A DNA stretch of 64,000 nucleotides from Clostridium simiarum (GCF_018919175.1 NZ_JAHLQL010000008.1:62001-126000), one strand, 5' to 3'. Counted from the first letter of the stretch, positions 50,031-59,972 are shown. Notes: generated by a model not told the origin, from the sequence alone. A program made the numbers and translations.

Positions 50031-52866
50031 GAGAGGCCGCAACCTTTGCCACTTGTTCTGGAGTACCCTCTGCAACAACGTATCCGCCTCCATTACCACC
50101 TTCAGGACCCATGTCAATGATGTAGTCTGCGGACTTGATCACGTCTAAATGGTGTTCAATCACCAGTACCGTGTGTCCCTTATCAACAAGTTTTTTTAAG
50201 CAATCTACTAGCTTTTGAATATCTGAAAGATGAAGTCCTGTAGTTGGTTCATCCAAGATATATAGGTTGTGTGCTCCTCTTTTGATCTTGGACAGTTCAT
50301 AGGCTAGCTTCACCCTTTGAGATTCACCCCCAGATAGAGTTGTTGAACTTTGACCAAGTCTCATGTAGCCTAATCCAAGTTCACTAATGATTTCTAGTTT
50401 GTGCTTTAGATACTTAGTGTCTTTAAAGAAATCAAGAGCCTCTTCAACAGTCATTTCCAATACATCTGCAATGCTTTTATCCTTGTATTTAATCTCAAGA
50501 CCTTCATTAGAAAAGCGAGCTCCTTTACACACTGGGCATATAGTTTCAATGTCTGCCATGAACTGCAGGTTTGTGACAATGATTCCGTCTCCACCGCAAT
50601 GTTCACATCTGGTTCCATTAGCATGAGTTAAACTAAAATCAATCTCCTTGTACCCCCGAGATACTGCTTCTGGCTGCATTGCAAAAATTTCACGTATCTT
50701 ATTATAGATACCTATATAGGTTGCTGGATTTGACTTGCTATTTCTGCCAATGGGGGACTGGTCAATATTTATTACATTGTTTAGTAGTTCCGACCCAAAG
50801 AGGAAATCATGCTCCCCAGAAGCAATGCGAGCACCTGTTTTATCAACCTTAAGTTGTTTGTAAAGTATCTCGTTAATTAATGAGCTTTTACCGGAACCTG
50901 ATACACCAGTAACACAGACAAAGACGCCAAGAGGTATATCAAGGTCTACATTTTTTAAATTATTTTCCCTGGCACCTTGAATGGACAAGAAGGTATCTCC
51001 TAAATTCCTACGTTGCTTAGGTACAGGTATATATGATGAACCAGATAAATACTGGCCAGTTATTGATTCAGGTTCACTTATAATATCTTCAAGGGTACCG
51101 GATGCTACTATATTACCACCATGAACACCGGGGCCTGGACCTATTTCAATGATATGATCGGCACTCTTTATAGTATCTATATCATGTTCCACAACAATAA
51201 CGGTATTTCCTATGTCCCGCAGCTTTTTCATTGTATCTATAACTTTCATGGAATCCCGTGGATGGAGGCCGATGCTAGGCTCATCCATTACATATAACAT
51301 ACCCATAAGTTCACTGCTAATTTGTGTGGACATCTTAATTCTTTGCATCTCACCACCGGAAATACTGTCACTTCTTCTGCCAAGGCTTATATAATGAAGG
51401 CCAATGTCAATCAAAAGCTTTAATCTTGAACTTATTTCACGGATAATAGAAGTGGAAACTTCCTCAATATCTTCTTCAAAGGTTAAAGATTGTAAAAAAC
51501 CTAATAGCTCCGGTAGTTGCATTCTACTTAGCTCATCTATATTTTTTTCACCAACTGTAATCTGAAGTCTCTGATTTTTTAGTCTGCCACCATGGCATTC
51601 GGGACATATCTTTTCTATCATGCAGTCCTTAATGAAGGTGGGTTCAAAGGCTTCACTGGTAGATGTCTTCCTTATATAATGTTTGTACCAGCTCTCTAGC
51701 TCGTAAACAAAGCCTCTAAAGGGTCTTGCCTTACCGGTTATCCAGTTCTTTTTTTGAGAAAAGGGTGGCTGTAGCATTTCTACGGTTTCTCCCTTTGTTC
51801 CATAAAAAAGTATCTCATGTATATGCTTTGGAAGATCCTTAAAGGGGGTATCAAGACTAAAGTTATATTTCTGGGATAAGCTATACATCATAACTGTCCT
51901 GTAACTATCCTTACCAGAGACGTTATAGATTGTGTTTCTCAGCGCACCCTTGCTTATGCTCTTTTCTGGTGAAACAATTAAAAAACGTGGTTCTACAACA
52001 TAGGACATTCCTACTCCAAGGCAGGTGTGGCAGGCACTTGCAGGAGAATTAAAAGAGAAATGGAAGGGTTGCATTTCACAAAGGGAATAATGATGCTCTT
52101 GGCATCCGAAATTATCATAGAATGCAGAATCAACCTCTCCAATAACCTCTACCTTTATCATAATATCCTCATCCAGTGCAACCATAGCAGCTTCAATAGA
52201 TTTTGTCAGTTGTATGTAAGTATCAGGTTTTAAGGTAAAGCGATCTATTATCAATTCAATTTTATAAGTTTTACTCTCATCAAGTTCCCTTTTTTCAGAC
52301 AAGGAAAAGGGCTCCTCATTCACCAAAAGATTTTTATAGCCTTTTTCTCTTAATTTATGAAAGGTATATTCATAATCTTCTCCAAATATCTTGTATACTG
52401 GTGCACGAAGTTCAATGACAGTATCTATAGGCAAGGTTGAAATATGTTCTGCAATCTGGGCTGCAGATAATTGCCTAAGTGGTTTACCACACTCAGGGCA
52501 CTTTCCTACACCTGCCGTGGAAAACAAAAGTCTCATATAATCGTTAATGTCTGTAACGGTGCCCACCGTTGAACGGGGATTGTTGTTGCCCTTTTTCTGT
52601 TCAATAGCAATTACAGGAGACAATCCCCGAACATAGTCTACCTTAGCTTTTTTCAGTTGACTGATACGACTTTTAGCAAAGGTGGAAATAGAATCAAGAA
52701 AACGCCTCTGACCTTCTCCATAAATAACATCAAAGGCCAATGAGGATTTCCCAGAACCGGATACACCAGTGATTACCGTTAGTTTGTCTCTAGGAATCTT
52801 TACAGATATATTCTTCAAGTTATTTTGCTTTGCGCCTGATATTTCGATGTCTGTTCTTATAGACAT
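49996..52866 (-). CDS. UvrA-like ABC excinuclease subunit (UvrA2-type paralogue)
   Basis: A 956-residue tandem ABC protein of the UvrA family. First Walker A GVSGSGKSSLAFD at about 32-44, zinc-type cysteines (CPECGKPL; CHTCLGVG), two signatures (SISGGEMQRIK and TLSGGESQRVK), second Walker A GVSGSGKSSLINE. Differences from housekeeping UvrA, such as TFAKSRISQLKKAKVDYVRG and VIAIEQKKGNNNPRSTVGTV, place it with UvrA2 paralogues, linked in other bacteria to drug or DNA-adduct resistance. It is co-directional with the nucleotidyltransferase gene 45 bp upstream. Confidence 0.85.
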   Translation of the reverse strand: MSIRTDIEISGAKQNNLKNISVKIPRDKLTVITGVSGSGKSSLAFDVIYGEGQRRFLDSISTFAKSRISQLKKAKVDYVRGLSPVIAIEQKKGNNNPRSTVGTVTDINDYMRLLFSTAGVGKCPECGKPLRQLSAAQIAEHISTLPIDTVIELRAPVYKIFGEDYEYTFHKLREKGYKNLLVNEEPFSLSEKRELDESKTYKIELIIDRFTLKPDTYIQLTKSIEAAMVALDEDIMIKVEVIGEVDSAFYDNFGCQEHHYSLCEMQPFHFSFNSPASACHTCLGVGMSYVVEPRFLIVSPEKSISKGALRNTIYNVSGKDSYRTVMMYSLSQKYNFSLDTPFKDLPKHIHEILFYGTKGETVEMLQPPFSQKKNWITGKARPFRGFVYELESWYKHYIRKTSTSEAFEPTFIKDCMIEKICPECHGGRLKNQRLQITVGEKNIDELSRMQLPELLGFLQSLTFEEDIEEVSTSIIREISSRLKLLIDIGLHYISLGRRSDSISGGEMQRIKMSTQISSELMGMLYVMDEPSIGLHPRDSMKVIDTMKKLRDIGNTVIVVEHDIDTIKSADHIIEIGPGPGVHGGNIVASGTLEDIISEPESITGQYLSGSSYIPVPKQRRNLGDTFLSIQGARENNLKNVDLDIPLGVFVCVTGVSGSGKSSLINEILYKQLKVDKTGARIASGEHDFLFGSELLNNVINIDQSPIGRNSKSNPATYIGIYNKIREIFAMQPEAVSRGYKEIDFSLTHANGTRCEHCGGDGIIVTNLQFMADIETICPVCKGARFSNEGLEIKYKDKSIADVLEMTVEEALDFFKDTKYLKHKLEIISELGLGYMRLGQSSTTLSGGESQRVKLAYELSKIKRGAHNLYILDEPTTGLHLSDIQKLVDCLKKLVDKGHTVLVIEHHLDVIKSADYIIDMGPEGGNGGGYVVAEGTPEQVAKVAASHTGRFLKTVLK

Positions 52867-52911
52867 ATTGCATCTCCTCTTTTCTTTGCAAAATATATAA
52901 ACTATAAGTTA

Positions 52912-53826
52912 TTACGGAATATAAAGATAGCCTAGCTCTTCAACGGCTAGCTTACTTTTAGGGGTTAAACGAATTGTTTGTGATACCTTTTCAATAACTC
53001 CCTTATCAGCCAGGTAGTCAAAGATAGAAACAATAAAATGCCCTTGCACATGGAAATGCTTAGCGATAAGAGTGCTAGTTTTAATCTGCTCATCAGACAT
53101 AAATTCAATTACAGGTTTTTTCAATATATCAATATGCTGCTCAAGATACCTGTCAATGTTTTCTATAGCACTTAAAATTTCTTCTTCACTAAAGTGGTGA
53201 GACATTGCCTCCTTATAAAAGGGAGTGATCACATCAGGATTAATTTCAAGAGCTTTCTGTATGGATTCACGGGATGCTGGTTCAGCATTTAGGCAGAGTT
53301 CCATGTCTGCAATAACCTCCGCAGCTTTCAAAAGAAAATACTGTGCATAAAGAGGGTCCTTCCTAACTTTCAACCACTTTTGGCACTTCTCATATATGCC
53401 AACGAGCATGCTAGCTTTATAGAATAATGATAATGCAATATCATCGCTGCCCATATTTTTCAGATCTTCAAAATACTCATATAGGCTATCATCGGTGGTA
53501 TAAACAATCTTACCTTTTGAGAAGTAGGACTGGGAAAATGATCCTCCAATGTTTCTTTCAAGCCCTCTTTTGAAGTTACTTCTTACAATGAGGTCAACAT
53601 TGATTGTTATGCCATCTTCTATAATGCAATAGGAAGTGGTTTTAAGATGCTGATCCCGAACAACCATGGTCATGTCAATATCGCTTTTTTCCCATACCAT
53701 GTCATAGGCAAGGCTGCCACAGACAATTATGGCAATAACATTAGGATCATCCTTAACTTTACAAACAAAGCTATCCACTGCAGATGTAAATCTCTCTTTT
53801 AATTCTGCCTGTAGTATATCATCCAT
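52912..53826 (-). CDS. Nucleotidyltransferase-domain protein
   Basis: 304 residues. The N-terminal nucleotidyltransferase fold shows CGSLAYDMVWEKSDIDMTM, the GS-x(9)-SDxD metal site, with a third Asp in INVDLIVRS. The helical middle and a winged-helix-like C-terminus (ADKGVIEKVSQTIRLTPKSKLAVEE) follow. The family includes aminoglycoside nucleotidyltransferase-like proteins. The ATG at 53826 has AAAGGA 8 bases upstream and was preferred over one 45 bases earlier. It pairs with the UvrA-like gene and is divergent from an AraC regulator. Confidence 0.8.
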   Translation of the reverse strand: MDDILQAELKERFTSAVDSFVCKVKDDPNVIAIIVCGSLAYDMVWEKSDIDMTMVVRDQHLKTTSYCIIEDGITINVDLIVRSNFKRGLERNIGGSFSQSYFSKGKIVYTTDDSLYEYFEDLKNMGSDDIALSLFYKASMLVGIYEKCQKWLKVRKDPLYAQYFLLKAAEVIADMELCLNAEPASRESIQKALEINPDVITPFYKEAMSHHFSEEEILSAIENIDRYLEQHIDILKKPVIEFMSDEQIKTSTLIAKHFHVQGHFIVSIFDYLADKGVIEKVSQTIRLTPKSKLAVEELGYLYIP

Positions 53827-53946
53827 AATCTCAAATCCTTTCTTTTTAATATTAAAGAAACAATTGTTCATAATATTTAGATTATGATATCATTATACTT
53901 GTACATTTTTATCAATACAGGACAAAAATTGCTGGAGTTGAGAAAT

Positions 53947-54837
53947 ATGGATAATTATTTGTTAGAAATAATAAAGAGCACAACTGAATATATTGAAAAT
54001 AATATTTTAGAGCCTTTAAATCTTGACAATATATCGGAAAATGTAAATATCTCAAAATTTCATTTGCTACGAATATGGAAGGGGGCTACATCCACCGGTC
54101 TTATGGAGTATGTTAGAAGGAGAAGAATTGCACTGTCTTTAGGTGATTTAATCCATAACCAAAATAGCATTGAATTTATTTCTTCAAAATACTCTTTTGG
54201 ATGTGAGCGAACCTATAACAGAGTTTTTAAGGAGGAATTCAAAATTACTCCTGCAAAATGGCGAAGAAATCCCTGCCCTTTAGAAATTTTAGACCGGTTT
54301 AATGCTGATTTTATGAACTGCTCAGGGGAAGGACTTGTATTTTTTCGTTCAATAACCGTATTACCTGCTTTTTCAATTGCAGGACTCCAATATAACGTGG
54401 ATATTGAAGAAAACCTGAAGTTTCAAATAGCCAATAAATATGGAGTGGACTTTTTTTACAACCATCGCTTAAGGGTCTTCAATCCTATAGAAAAAGATGT
54501 GTATATTGGATTTACTACAGTTTTAGATGAATTAAACAGCTATACTCTTTATCAGCCTTCTATCCAAATCAGTGAAAACAGTATTATACCTGAAGACATG
54601 AATATAAAGAGCATAATCCCACACAAATATGGTGTTTTTACTTATATGGGACTACATCGGCCAGAAGAAATCTCATCAAAGAATTTATTAGATATCTGGA
54701 ACCATGTTTTTAACATATGGATGCCAACAGTTGAATTTGATTTAAGAGAGAAATTTAGATTTGAGTATATAAACTACGCAAAATGTAATAAGCATTACTG
54801 TGAATGTGATTTGTTTTTTCCTATTTCGGTTTTATAA
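53947..54837 (+). CDS. AraC family transcriptional regulator with effector-binding domain
   Basis: 296 residues. Two helix-turn-helix motifs fill the first 105 residues (LDNISENVNISKFHLLRIWKG; IEFISSKYSFGCERTYNRVFKE, then FKITPAKWRR). The rest resembles the GyrI-like small-molecule-binding domain of Rob/BmrR type. GGAG lies 9 bases before the chosen ATG; the frame is open further up. Divergent from the nucleotidyltransferase-UvrA2 pair, so probably its regulator, switching it on with a drug-like effector. Confidence 0.85.
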   Translation: MDNYLLEIIKSTTEYIENNILEPLNLDNISENVNISKFHLLRIWKGATSTGLMEYVRRRRIALSLGDLIHNQNSIEFISSKYSFGCERTYNRVFKEEFKITPAKWRRNPCPLEILDRFNADFMNCSGEGLVFFRSITVLPAFSIAGLQYNVDIEENLKFQIANKYGVDFFYNHRLRVFNPIEKDVYIGFTTVLDELNSYTLYQPSIQISENSIIPEDMNIKSIIPHKYGVFTYMGLHRPEEISSKNLLDIWNHVFNIWMPTVEFDLREKFRFEYINYAKCNKHYCECDLFFPISVL

Positions 54838-54854
54838 TAGGGAATAGAGAAGAG

Positions 54855-54960
54855 CTTTGCCCTTATGAACTTCACTGTGGAGTTTCCTTAATATTGTTAT
54901 ATAAATTTAGGTTGTCATAGGATTTAGAGTATCATATTTAAATGTTAATTAATGGGGAAG
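54855..54960 (-). repeat. Remnant of the toxin-module flank
   Basis: GAACTTCACTGTGGAGTTTCCTTAATATTGTTATAT and the following GATTTAGAGTAT resemble the antisense-promoter flank of the toxin-like modules at 41.78 and 43.69 kb, with the TATAAT destroyed (GTTATAT). No peptide gene is attached. Confidence 0.5.
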
Positions 54961-55068
54961 GTTATTTTTATTCCATATTAAGCTATTAGTAGCATGTTGT
55001 GTGCATTATGAATATTATAAATTATAAGATATAGTATTTCTTTAAATTTTTATATGTAGGTGATTGAA

Positions 55069-55620
55069 GTGACATCTTATAATAAAGAAATTTCAATGGA
55101 AGTATCTATTGACTATCCATTATATCAATCTGAAAAAGGTAACTATTTTATTGGTCAAACACCAACTTTAACTGGGCAAAATCAGCGTGCTTTAGCTATG
55201 TTACTAAATCCAATTAATTCAAATAGAAATATATATATAAATGCTATGACTATAACAAATATTTCCGAGCTTAATTTATCAGCTGAGTTTTACCTAAGAT
55301 CTAGTTTTAATAGGGGAGATATTAGTGATTTAGTTAGCTGTACTAATACAGCTATTTTTCCTGAACCAATTCCTAGAGGTGAAATTAAATATTTAACTAC
55401 AACTACTCAACCACCAAGGGATGGTGTTCCTATATTTAGTAGAATAGTTTCACCATATTCAACTTTAGTAGTTGATGGTGGTCAAATTATCCTTGGACCT
55501 GGACAATCTATTATTATTTATCTTGGTGGATTTTTACCAGTTGTCCTTGATAGTGCAAAGGTTGCCTTTGGTTGGTGGGAACAAAGAATCTGTAACTGTT
55601 CTGATTTCTTACAAAACTAA
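55069..55620 (+). CDS. DUF6143 family protein
   Basis: 183 residues, soluble, beta-rich, no signal peptide. YFIGQTPTLTGQNQRALAML, GDISDLVSCTNTAI and GPGQSIIIYLGGFLP with a C-terminal FGWWEQR are features I associate with DUF6143, a clostridial family of unknown role. Starts are ambiguous: GTG at 55060 overlaps AGGTGA, so the GTG at 55069 is preferred. Confidence 0.65.
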   Translation: MTSYNKEISMEVSIDYPLYQSEKGNYFIGQTPTLTGQNQRALAMLLNPINSNRNIYINAMTITNISELNLSAEFYLRSSFNRGDISDLVSCTNTAIFPEPIPRGEIKYLTTTTQPPRDGVPIFSRIVSPYSTLVVDGGQIILGPGQSIIIYLGGFLPVVLDSAKVAFGWWEQRICNCSDFLQN

Positions 55621-55653
55621 TATACCTTACTTCTAATAGAATGGTTTAAGTTA

Positions 55654-55699
55654 TAAAACACCCATAGCCAAATAATCTTAATGGCTAGGGTGTTTTTTT
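55654..55699 (+). terminator. Terminator after the DUF6143 gene
   Basis: AAAACACCC-TAGCCA and TGGCTAGGGTGTTTTTTT form a strong stem with a T tail. Confidence 0.85.
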
Positions 55700-56015
55700 C
55701 AGTTTATTTATGGTAGGGTTCACCCTGTCAGTAGCAAACGATAGCACTTTTATTACATCCGTTAGTATTATTATGAAAAATCATATAATTTCCTTTCAGC
55801 AAGTTTTATTGCACTGATTCTTTCACAATTCATCAATACCATAATTATGGATATTAATCTATCTATTTTCAATTATATCTCTCCTCAAAATTACATATAT
55901 GTTGATTTTATAACCCTGACATAATGGTGTCAAGGTTACTGTGCTATATTAAGTTTATAAAATATATTCTAGAAAAAACATATATGAGGAGGAAATTATA
56001 TACTTAATAGTAATT
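55700..56015. other. Intergenic, nothing recognised
   Basis: AT-rich stretch between convergent genes; no repeats, RNAs or open frames that I can support. Confidence 0.4.
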
Positions 56016-56570
56016 TTATAAAGTTTCAATCTCAACTTTTATTGCTGTAGCGCCTTCTAATTGAATCCATTTTAAATTTGCTTTAAATTCTGAATCAACC
56101 TTATCTAAATTACATATATTTTCTATAACATATGCTCCTTTATTTTCAACATATTTATCTATTGCTACGTGATGTTCTCCGTGCTGTATTCCACTTAAAT
56201 CAATTCCTATTAACTTCACATTAAAATCTAGTAATTTATCTACAAGTTCATTAGTCAGATATGGACTTGATTTAGTATTAAAATACTCTTCACTTCCATA
56301 GCCATAATTTTCTAAATATCCAGTTCTAAATATTACAAAAGAATTTTCTTTAATTGATATGTTATCTAACACATCAACATCTATAATATTTAGGTTTCTA
56401 ACATCTATTAAAGTAACATCTATTTCTGATGGTAACTCTATATTTGATAGATTATAGCAATCTATGTGAGTTCCTATATGTTGCCTTTGATGTGCAGGTT
56501 GGGAATCTCCCCATTTTAGTATTTTATCTGGAATATTGAATTCCTTTAAATGTAAGTTCATATTATACAT
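56016..56570 (-). CDS. Cyclase family protein (kynurenine formamidase-like)
   Basis: 184 residues. HIGTHIDCYNL at about 31-41 is the HxGTHxD metal-binding motif of the cyclase/formamidase family; FRTGY and IGIDLSGIQHGEHHVAIDKY match later conserved segments. It probably hydrolyses an amide or ester; substrate unknown. It overlaps the MarR gene by 8 bp. Confidence 0.83.
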   Translation of the reverse strand: MYNMNLHLKEFNIPDKILKWGDSQPAHQRQHIGTHIDCYNLSNIELPSEIDVTLIDVRNLNIIDVDVLDNISIKENSFVIFRTGYLENYGYGSEEYFNTKSSPYLTNELVDKLLDFNVKLIGIDLSGIQHGEHHVAIDKYVENKGAYVIENICNLDKVDSEFKANLKWIQLEGATAIKVEIETL

Positions 56571-57024
56571 CTCCTTCTAATTCTATCATTTTATCTAAAT
56601 AGTTATTAAATTTTTTTAAGAAACTAGCTACAATTTCTTGCTCTTCTTTATCTATATCTTTAAAAAACTCATTATTTCTTTCTTCCCACTGTTTATGCTT
56701 TATTTCATGATGTTTATATAATTTTTCACCTAATTTTGTTAATTTAAAATATATTTCTTTATCATTATCAGGCTTCTTATACTTATCAACAAGGTTATTA
56801 TTTAAAAGTTTTTTGGTAATCTTACTTATAGCACCTCTTGTCATATTCATGCTTTGAGATATTTTAGTAACGTTAGGATCTTTTATTTTGCCTATGAAAT
56901 CTATACAGTGTATTTCTGAAATTCCGTAATCTTCATATTCACCCTTAAAGGATATTTTTCCTAGAGTTTCTTCCTTTTCATATATTTCTTTAAAGCTCTC
57001 CATAATACTATTAATATTATCCAC
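56563..57024 (-). CDS. MarR family transcriptional regulator
   Basis: 153 residues. Winged helix around GISEIHCIDFIGKIKDPNVTK, SMNMTRGAISKITKKLLNN (recognition helix) and a wing KKPDNDKEIYFKLT. Translationally coupled to the cyclase gene, so likely controls that operon in response to a small ligand. Confidence 0.88.
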   Translation of the reverse strand: MDNINSIMESFKEIYEKEETLGKISFKGEYEDYGISEIHCIDFIGKIKDPNVTKISQSMNMTRGAISKITKKLLNNNLVDKYKKPDNDKEIYFKLTKLGEKLYKHHEIKHKQWEERNNEFFKDIDKEEQEIVASFLKKFNNYLDKMIELEGDV

Positions 57025-57164
57025 TTAAGACACCTTCCTATATTTTAAATAAAGCAATAACATAGCTTTTGTTTCCTTGGATACAATAATAATATATTTT
57101 TGTTTCCATGTCAACAATTATTTTAAAGTTTAATTTATTAAATAATTAACTTGCTTGTTTTATC

Positions 57165-57300
57165 TCATGACTACCCGCTCTAATACTTTCCTCCTCTTAA
57201 AAGTGGAAAGAAAGAGGGGAGAGGTCCCTGTATAAGGATTTCTAATCTTTAGAGAGAGTAAAAACTCCCTATAAAGATTAGAAATCTGTTTATGTACTAC
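57165..57300 (+). repeat. Structured repeat element, second copy
   Basis: Plus-strand relative of the element between cas5 and cas3: CATGACTACCCGCTCTAATA, AGAGGTCCCTGTATAAGG, ATTTCTAATCTTTAGAGAGAG and a closing AGATTAGAAATCTGTTTATG. Sequence is drifted but block order is the same, opposite in window orientation. Confidence 0.55.
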
Positions 57301-57548
57301 ATTTCTTGTAACTTAGCGTAGAGACATTTTGATTACATCACTTAATTTACTTATCTAATTATCTTGAAATATAATAAGGCTAATATAGTTTCACTTATTT
57401 AACTCTTAAGGACCTTATGAGATGTAGGTATTATAAGGAGAATCGGTTATGAGATGACCACTTATCTCTGGAAAACAACCGACTATCGAAAATCCATTTA
57501 CTCTAACTTAGAATGCTTCTATACTTATTTATGACAGGGGGTGAGGGA
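57301..57548. other. Upstream region of the LytTR operon
   Basis: Non-coding, includes the probable promoter. GGGGGTGAGG just before 57549 is the ribosome site. Direct repeats suitable as a LytTR operator are not obvious. Confidence 0.35.
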
Positions 57549-57989
57549 ATGCAAATCGAAGTGTCAATTGACCAATCCTGCAAAGAACCTAAAATAATAA
57601 TTTTAACTGATAAAATAACTGATGAGATTAATGAAATAATAAAACGCCTTTCAGAAATCAATCCAGATTCAATGACAGCCTTATCTGAAAAAGGGGTTGA
57701 AATACTTGAATATAAAGATGTAATACGATTTTATTCCGAAAACAAAAAGGTTTTTGTTGAGACTTTAAAGGGAAAGTATATTGTTCGATCAAGGCTATAT
57801 GAATTGGAAGAAAAACTCGATAATAAAAGATTTGTAAGAATTTCAAATTCGGAGATTGTAAATATAAAAAAGATACGTAGCATGGATACAAGTATAACAG
57901 GGACTATTTGTGTTGTTTTGCAAGGGGATATAAAAACCTATTCCTCCCGTCGTTACGTACGAAAAATCAAACAGTTATTTGGAATATGA
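57549..57989 (+). CDS. LytTR-domain DNA-binding protein
   Basis: 146 residues. C-terminal LytTR domain (about 55-146: VIRFYSENKKVFVETLKGKY, LYELEEKLDNKRFVRISNSEIVNIKKI, YSSRRYVRKIKQLFGI) without a receiver domain. First gene of a LytTR-DUF3021-ABC operon, an arrangement in which the DUF3021 membrane protein usually antagonises the regulator. Start chosen at the ATG right after GGGGGTGAGG. Confidence 0.88.
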   Translation: MQIEVSIDQSCKEPKIIILTDKITDEINEIIKRLSEINPDSMTALSEKGVEILEYKDVIRFYSENKKVFVETLKGKYIVRSRLYELEEKLDNKRFVRISNSEIVNIKKIRSMDTSITGTICVVLQGDIKTYSSRRYVRKIKQLFGI

Positions 57990-57999
57990 GGTGATGGTT

Positions 58000-58470
58000 A
58001 TGTTAAAAAAAGCTTGTAGAAGAGGTATAGGTGGTTTTGCTTTTGGTGTATTGATAGGGCAAATTATTTCAATTTTTATTTCAGTATCTTTAGGTAATGG
58101 TGAGTTTATTCCAGTAGTTCCAGAGTTTAGAGCCTTATTTAGTGATGAAATTGGAGCTGTAATTGCCCAAACCCTTTTAACAGGGGTGATTGGCACAGTT
58201 TTTGCGGTAACCTCCCTAGTATTTGAAATTGAAAAGTGGGGTAGTTTGAAGCAATATATAGTACATTTTTTTATAACATCGACTTTTTGGGTTCCTATAG
58301 TCTATTTATGTTGGATGCCACAAGATGCAAAGGGGATACTTATATGTTTTATTAGTTTTTTAGTGACCTATGCTATTACATGGTTTGTACAATATAGGGT
58401 TACAAAAGATGATATTAGAAAGATAAATGAAGTAATCAGGACTGAAAACAATGAAAAGGAGCAGGAGTAA
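58000..58470 (+). CDS. DUF3021 family membrane protein
   Basis: 156 residues with four membrane helices (FAFGVLIGQIISIFISVSL, IAQTLLTGVIGTVFAVTSLVF, FFITSTFWVPIVYLC, GILICFISFLVTYAITWF) and a charged C-terminal tail. The family accompanies LytTR regulators and may sequester them at the membrane. GAGGTG precedes the chosen ATG; it starts 10 bp after the LytTR stop. Confidence 0.85.
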   Translation: MLKKACRRGIGGFAFGVLIGQIISIFISVSLGNGEFIPVVPEFRALFSDEIGAVIAQTLLTGVIGTVFAVTSLVFEIEKWGSLKQYIVHFFITSTFWVPIVYLCWMPQDAKGILICFISFLVTYAITWFVQYRVTKDDIRKINEVIRTENNEKEQE

Positions 58471-58471
58471 A

Positions 58472-59203
58472 ATGAATGCAATAGAAATAAAGGGATTAAC
58501 AAAGTGCTACAAGGATAGAAAGGCTGTTGATAATCTTTCTTTTGACATTGAAAAGGGTGAGTTTTTTGCCTTACTTGGTCAAAATGGAGCAGGTAAAACA
58601 ACAACTATAAAAATGCTTTCCTGTCTGCTCTCACCTACAAGGGGAGATGCTCTTTTGCTTGGCAATAGTATCATTTCTAATCCTGAAACAATTAAGGAAA
58701 AGATCAATGTATCTCCACAGGAAACTGCAGTTGCTCCAAATTTATCAGTTAAGGAAAACCTTGAATTGATTGCAAGAATATACGGCAGTGATAAGCATAA
58801 AGCAAGTATAAAAGCTGAAGAAATGATGTTGGGTTTTGGACTAATTGATAGGTCAAAGGAAAAGGCTAAATCTTTATCCGGAGGTATGCAGCGTAGATTG
58901 AGTATTGCTATGGCTCTTATATCAGATCCAGAGGTGATTTTCCTTGATGAACCTACACTTGGACTTGATGTGCGAGCCAGGCGTGAACTTTGGAAGACTA
59001 TAAATGAATTGAAAGGCAAAATAACTATTATTCTGACCACCCATTATCTAGAAGAGGCAGAAGCACTAGCTGATAGGATTGGCATTATGAATGATGGTAA
59101 GTTGCAGGCACTTGGAACTGTGGAGCAGTTGAAAGAAATAACAGGAAAAGCTACTTTTGAAGATGCATTTCTTATGTTGACAGAAAAGGAGGTTGTATTA
59201 TGA
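58472..59203 (+). CDS. ABC transporter ATP-binding protein
   Basis: 243 residues. Walker A GQNGAGKTTT, signature LSGGMQRRLS, Walker B VIFLDEPTLGLDVRARR, H-loop LTTHYLEEAE. Drug/lipid-export type ATPase, overlapping the permease gene by 4 bp. GGAGCAGGAG lies before the ATG at 58472, preferred to the longer frame. Confidence 0.9.
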   Translation: MNAIEIKGLTKCYKDRKAVDNLSFDIEKGEFFALLGQNGAGKTTTIKMLSCLLSPTRGDALLLGNSIISNPETIKEKINVSPQETAVAPNLSVKENLELIARIYGSDKHKASIKAEEMMLGFGLIDRSKEKAKSLSGGMQRRLSIAMALISDPEVIFLDEPTLGLDVRARRELWKTINELKGKITIILTTHYLEEAEALADRIGIMNDGKLQALGTVEQLKEITGKATFEDAFLMLTEKEVVL

Positions 59204-59922
59204 GATTTTTACCATTTGCTATACGAAATTATAAGGAATTACTACGAGACCTATTAAGTTTAGTTTTTAGTATGGGATTACCTATAATATTTCTATTAAT
59301 GCAGAAAAATATGCCCATTTATGGATTCAAAATTGAAAATTTTACTCCAGGAGTAGTTATTTTTAGTTTTGCATTTATATCCTTATTTTCTGGAATGCTC
59401 ATAGCAAAAGACAGATGCAGTTCATTTTTAACACGGTTATTTGCATCACCTCTTTCAGCCTTTGATTATATTGTGGGCTATTCACTACCCCTTTTGCTAA
59501 TGGCTTTACTGCAAAGTATAGTATGCTTTATTACAGCAATTTTCCTTGGACTACCACTTCATATAAATATATTACTGACAATTCTTTTGTTTATTCCTGT
59601 TGCTATGCTCTTTATTGGCATTGGATTACTGCTCGGATGTGTATTTAACGACAAACAAGTGGGGGGAATTGCGTCTATACTAATTACCTTTTCGACACTT
59701 GCAAGTGGCATGTGGTTTGATTTGAATTTAATGGGAAATACCCTAAAAACAATAGCTCGTGTCTTACCATTTGCTCATGCAGTAGATGCGGCAAGAGCTA
59801 CTCTCACTGGAAACTACGCTTCTATTTTACCACATTTGCCATGGGTACTTGGACATGCAATTGTAACATACATCGTTGCTGTGCTTATTTTTAGAAAAAG
59901 AATGCTTAACGGAAACATGTGA
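59200..59922 (+). CDS. ABC-2 type permease
   Basis: 240 residues with six membrane segments and the ABC-2 family order (LVFSMGLPIIFLLMQ, VVIFSFAFISLFSGMLIAKD, LPLLLMALLQSIVCFITAIFL, LFIPVAMLFIGIGLLLG, ITFSTLASGMWF, ILPFAHA region). It forms the channel for the preceding ATPase. Last gene of the operon. Confidence 0.88.
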   Translation: MRFLPFAIRNYKELLRDLLSLVFSMGLPIIFLLMQKNMPIYGFKIENFTPGVVIFSFAFISLFSGMLIAKDRCSSFLTRLFASPLSAFDYIVGYSLPLLLMALLQSIVCFITAIFLGLPLHINILLTILLFIPVAMLFIGIGLLLGCVFNDKQVGGIASILITFSTLASGMWFDLNLMGNTLKTIARVLPFAHAVDAARATLTGNYASILPHLPWVLGHAIVTYIVAVLIFRKRMLNGNM

Positions 59923-59928
59923 ATGAAT

Positions 59929-59972
59929 ATGATAAGCCAATGACAATTTTAATGTCATTGGCTTATTTTTTA
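59929..59972 (+). terminator. Terminator of the LytTR/ABC operon
   Basis: AAGCCAATGACA and TGTCATTGGCTT pair around ATTTTAA, followed by ATTTTTT. Confidence 0.85.

Noticed and set aside
58579..59040. Minus-strand 153-residue frame over the ABC ATPase
   Set aside because: Antisense shadow of a well-conserved ATPase gene.
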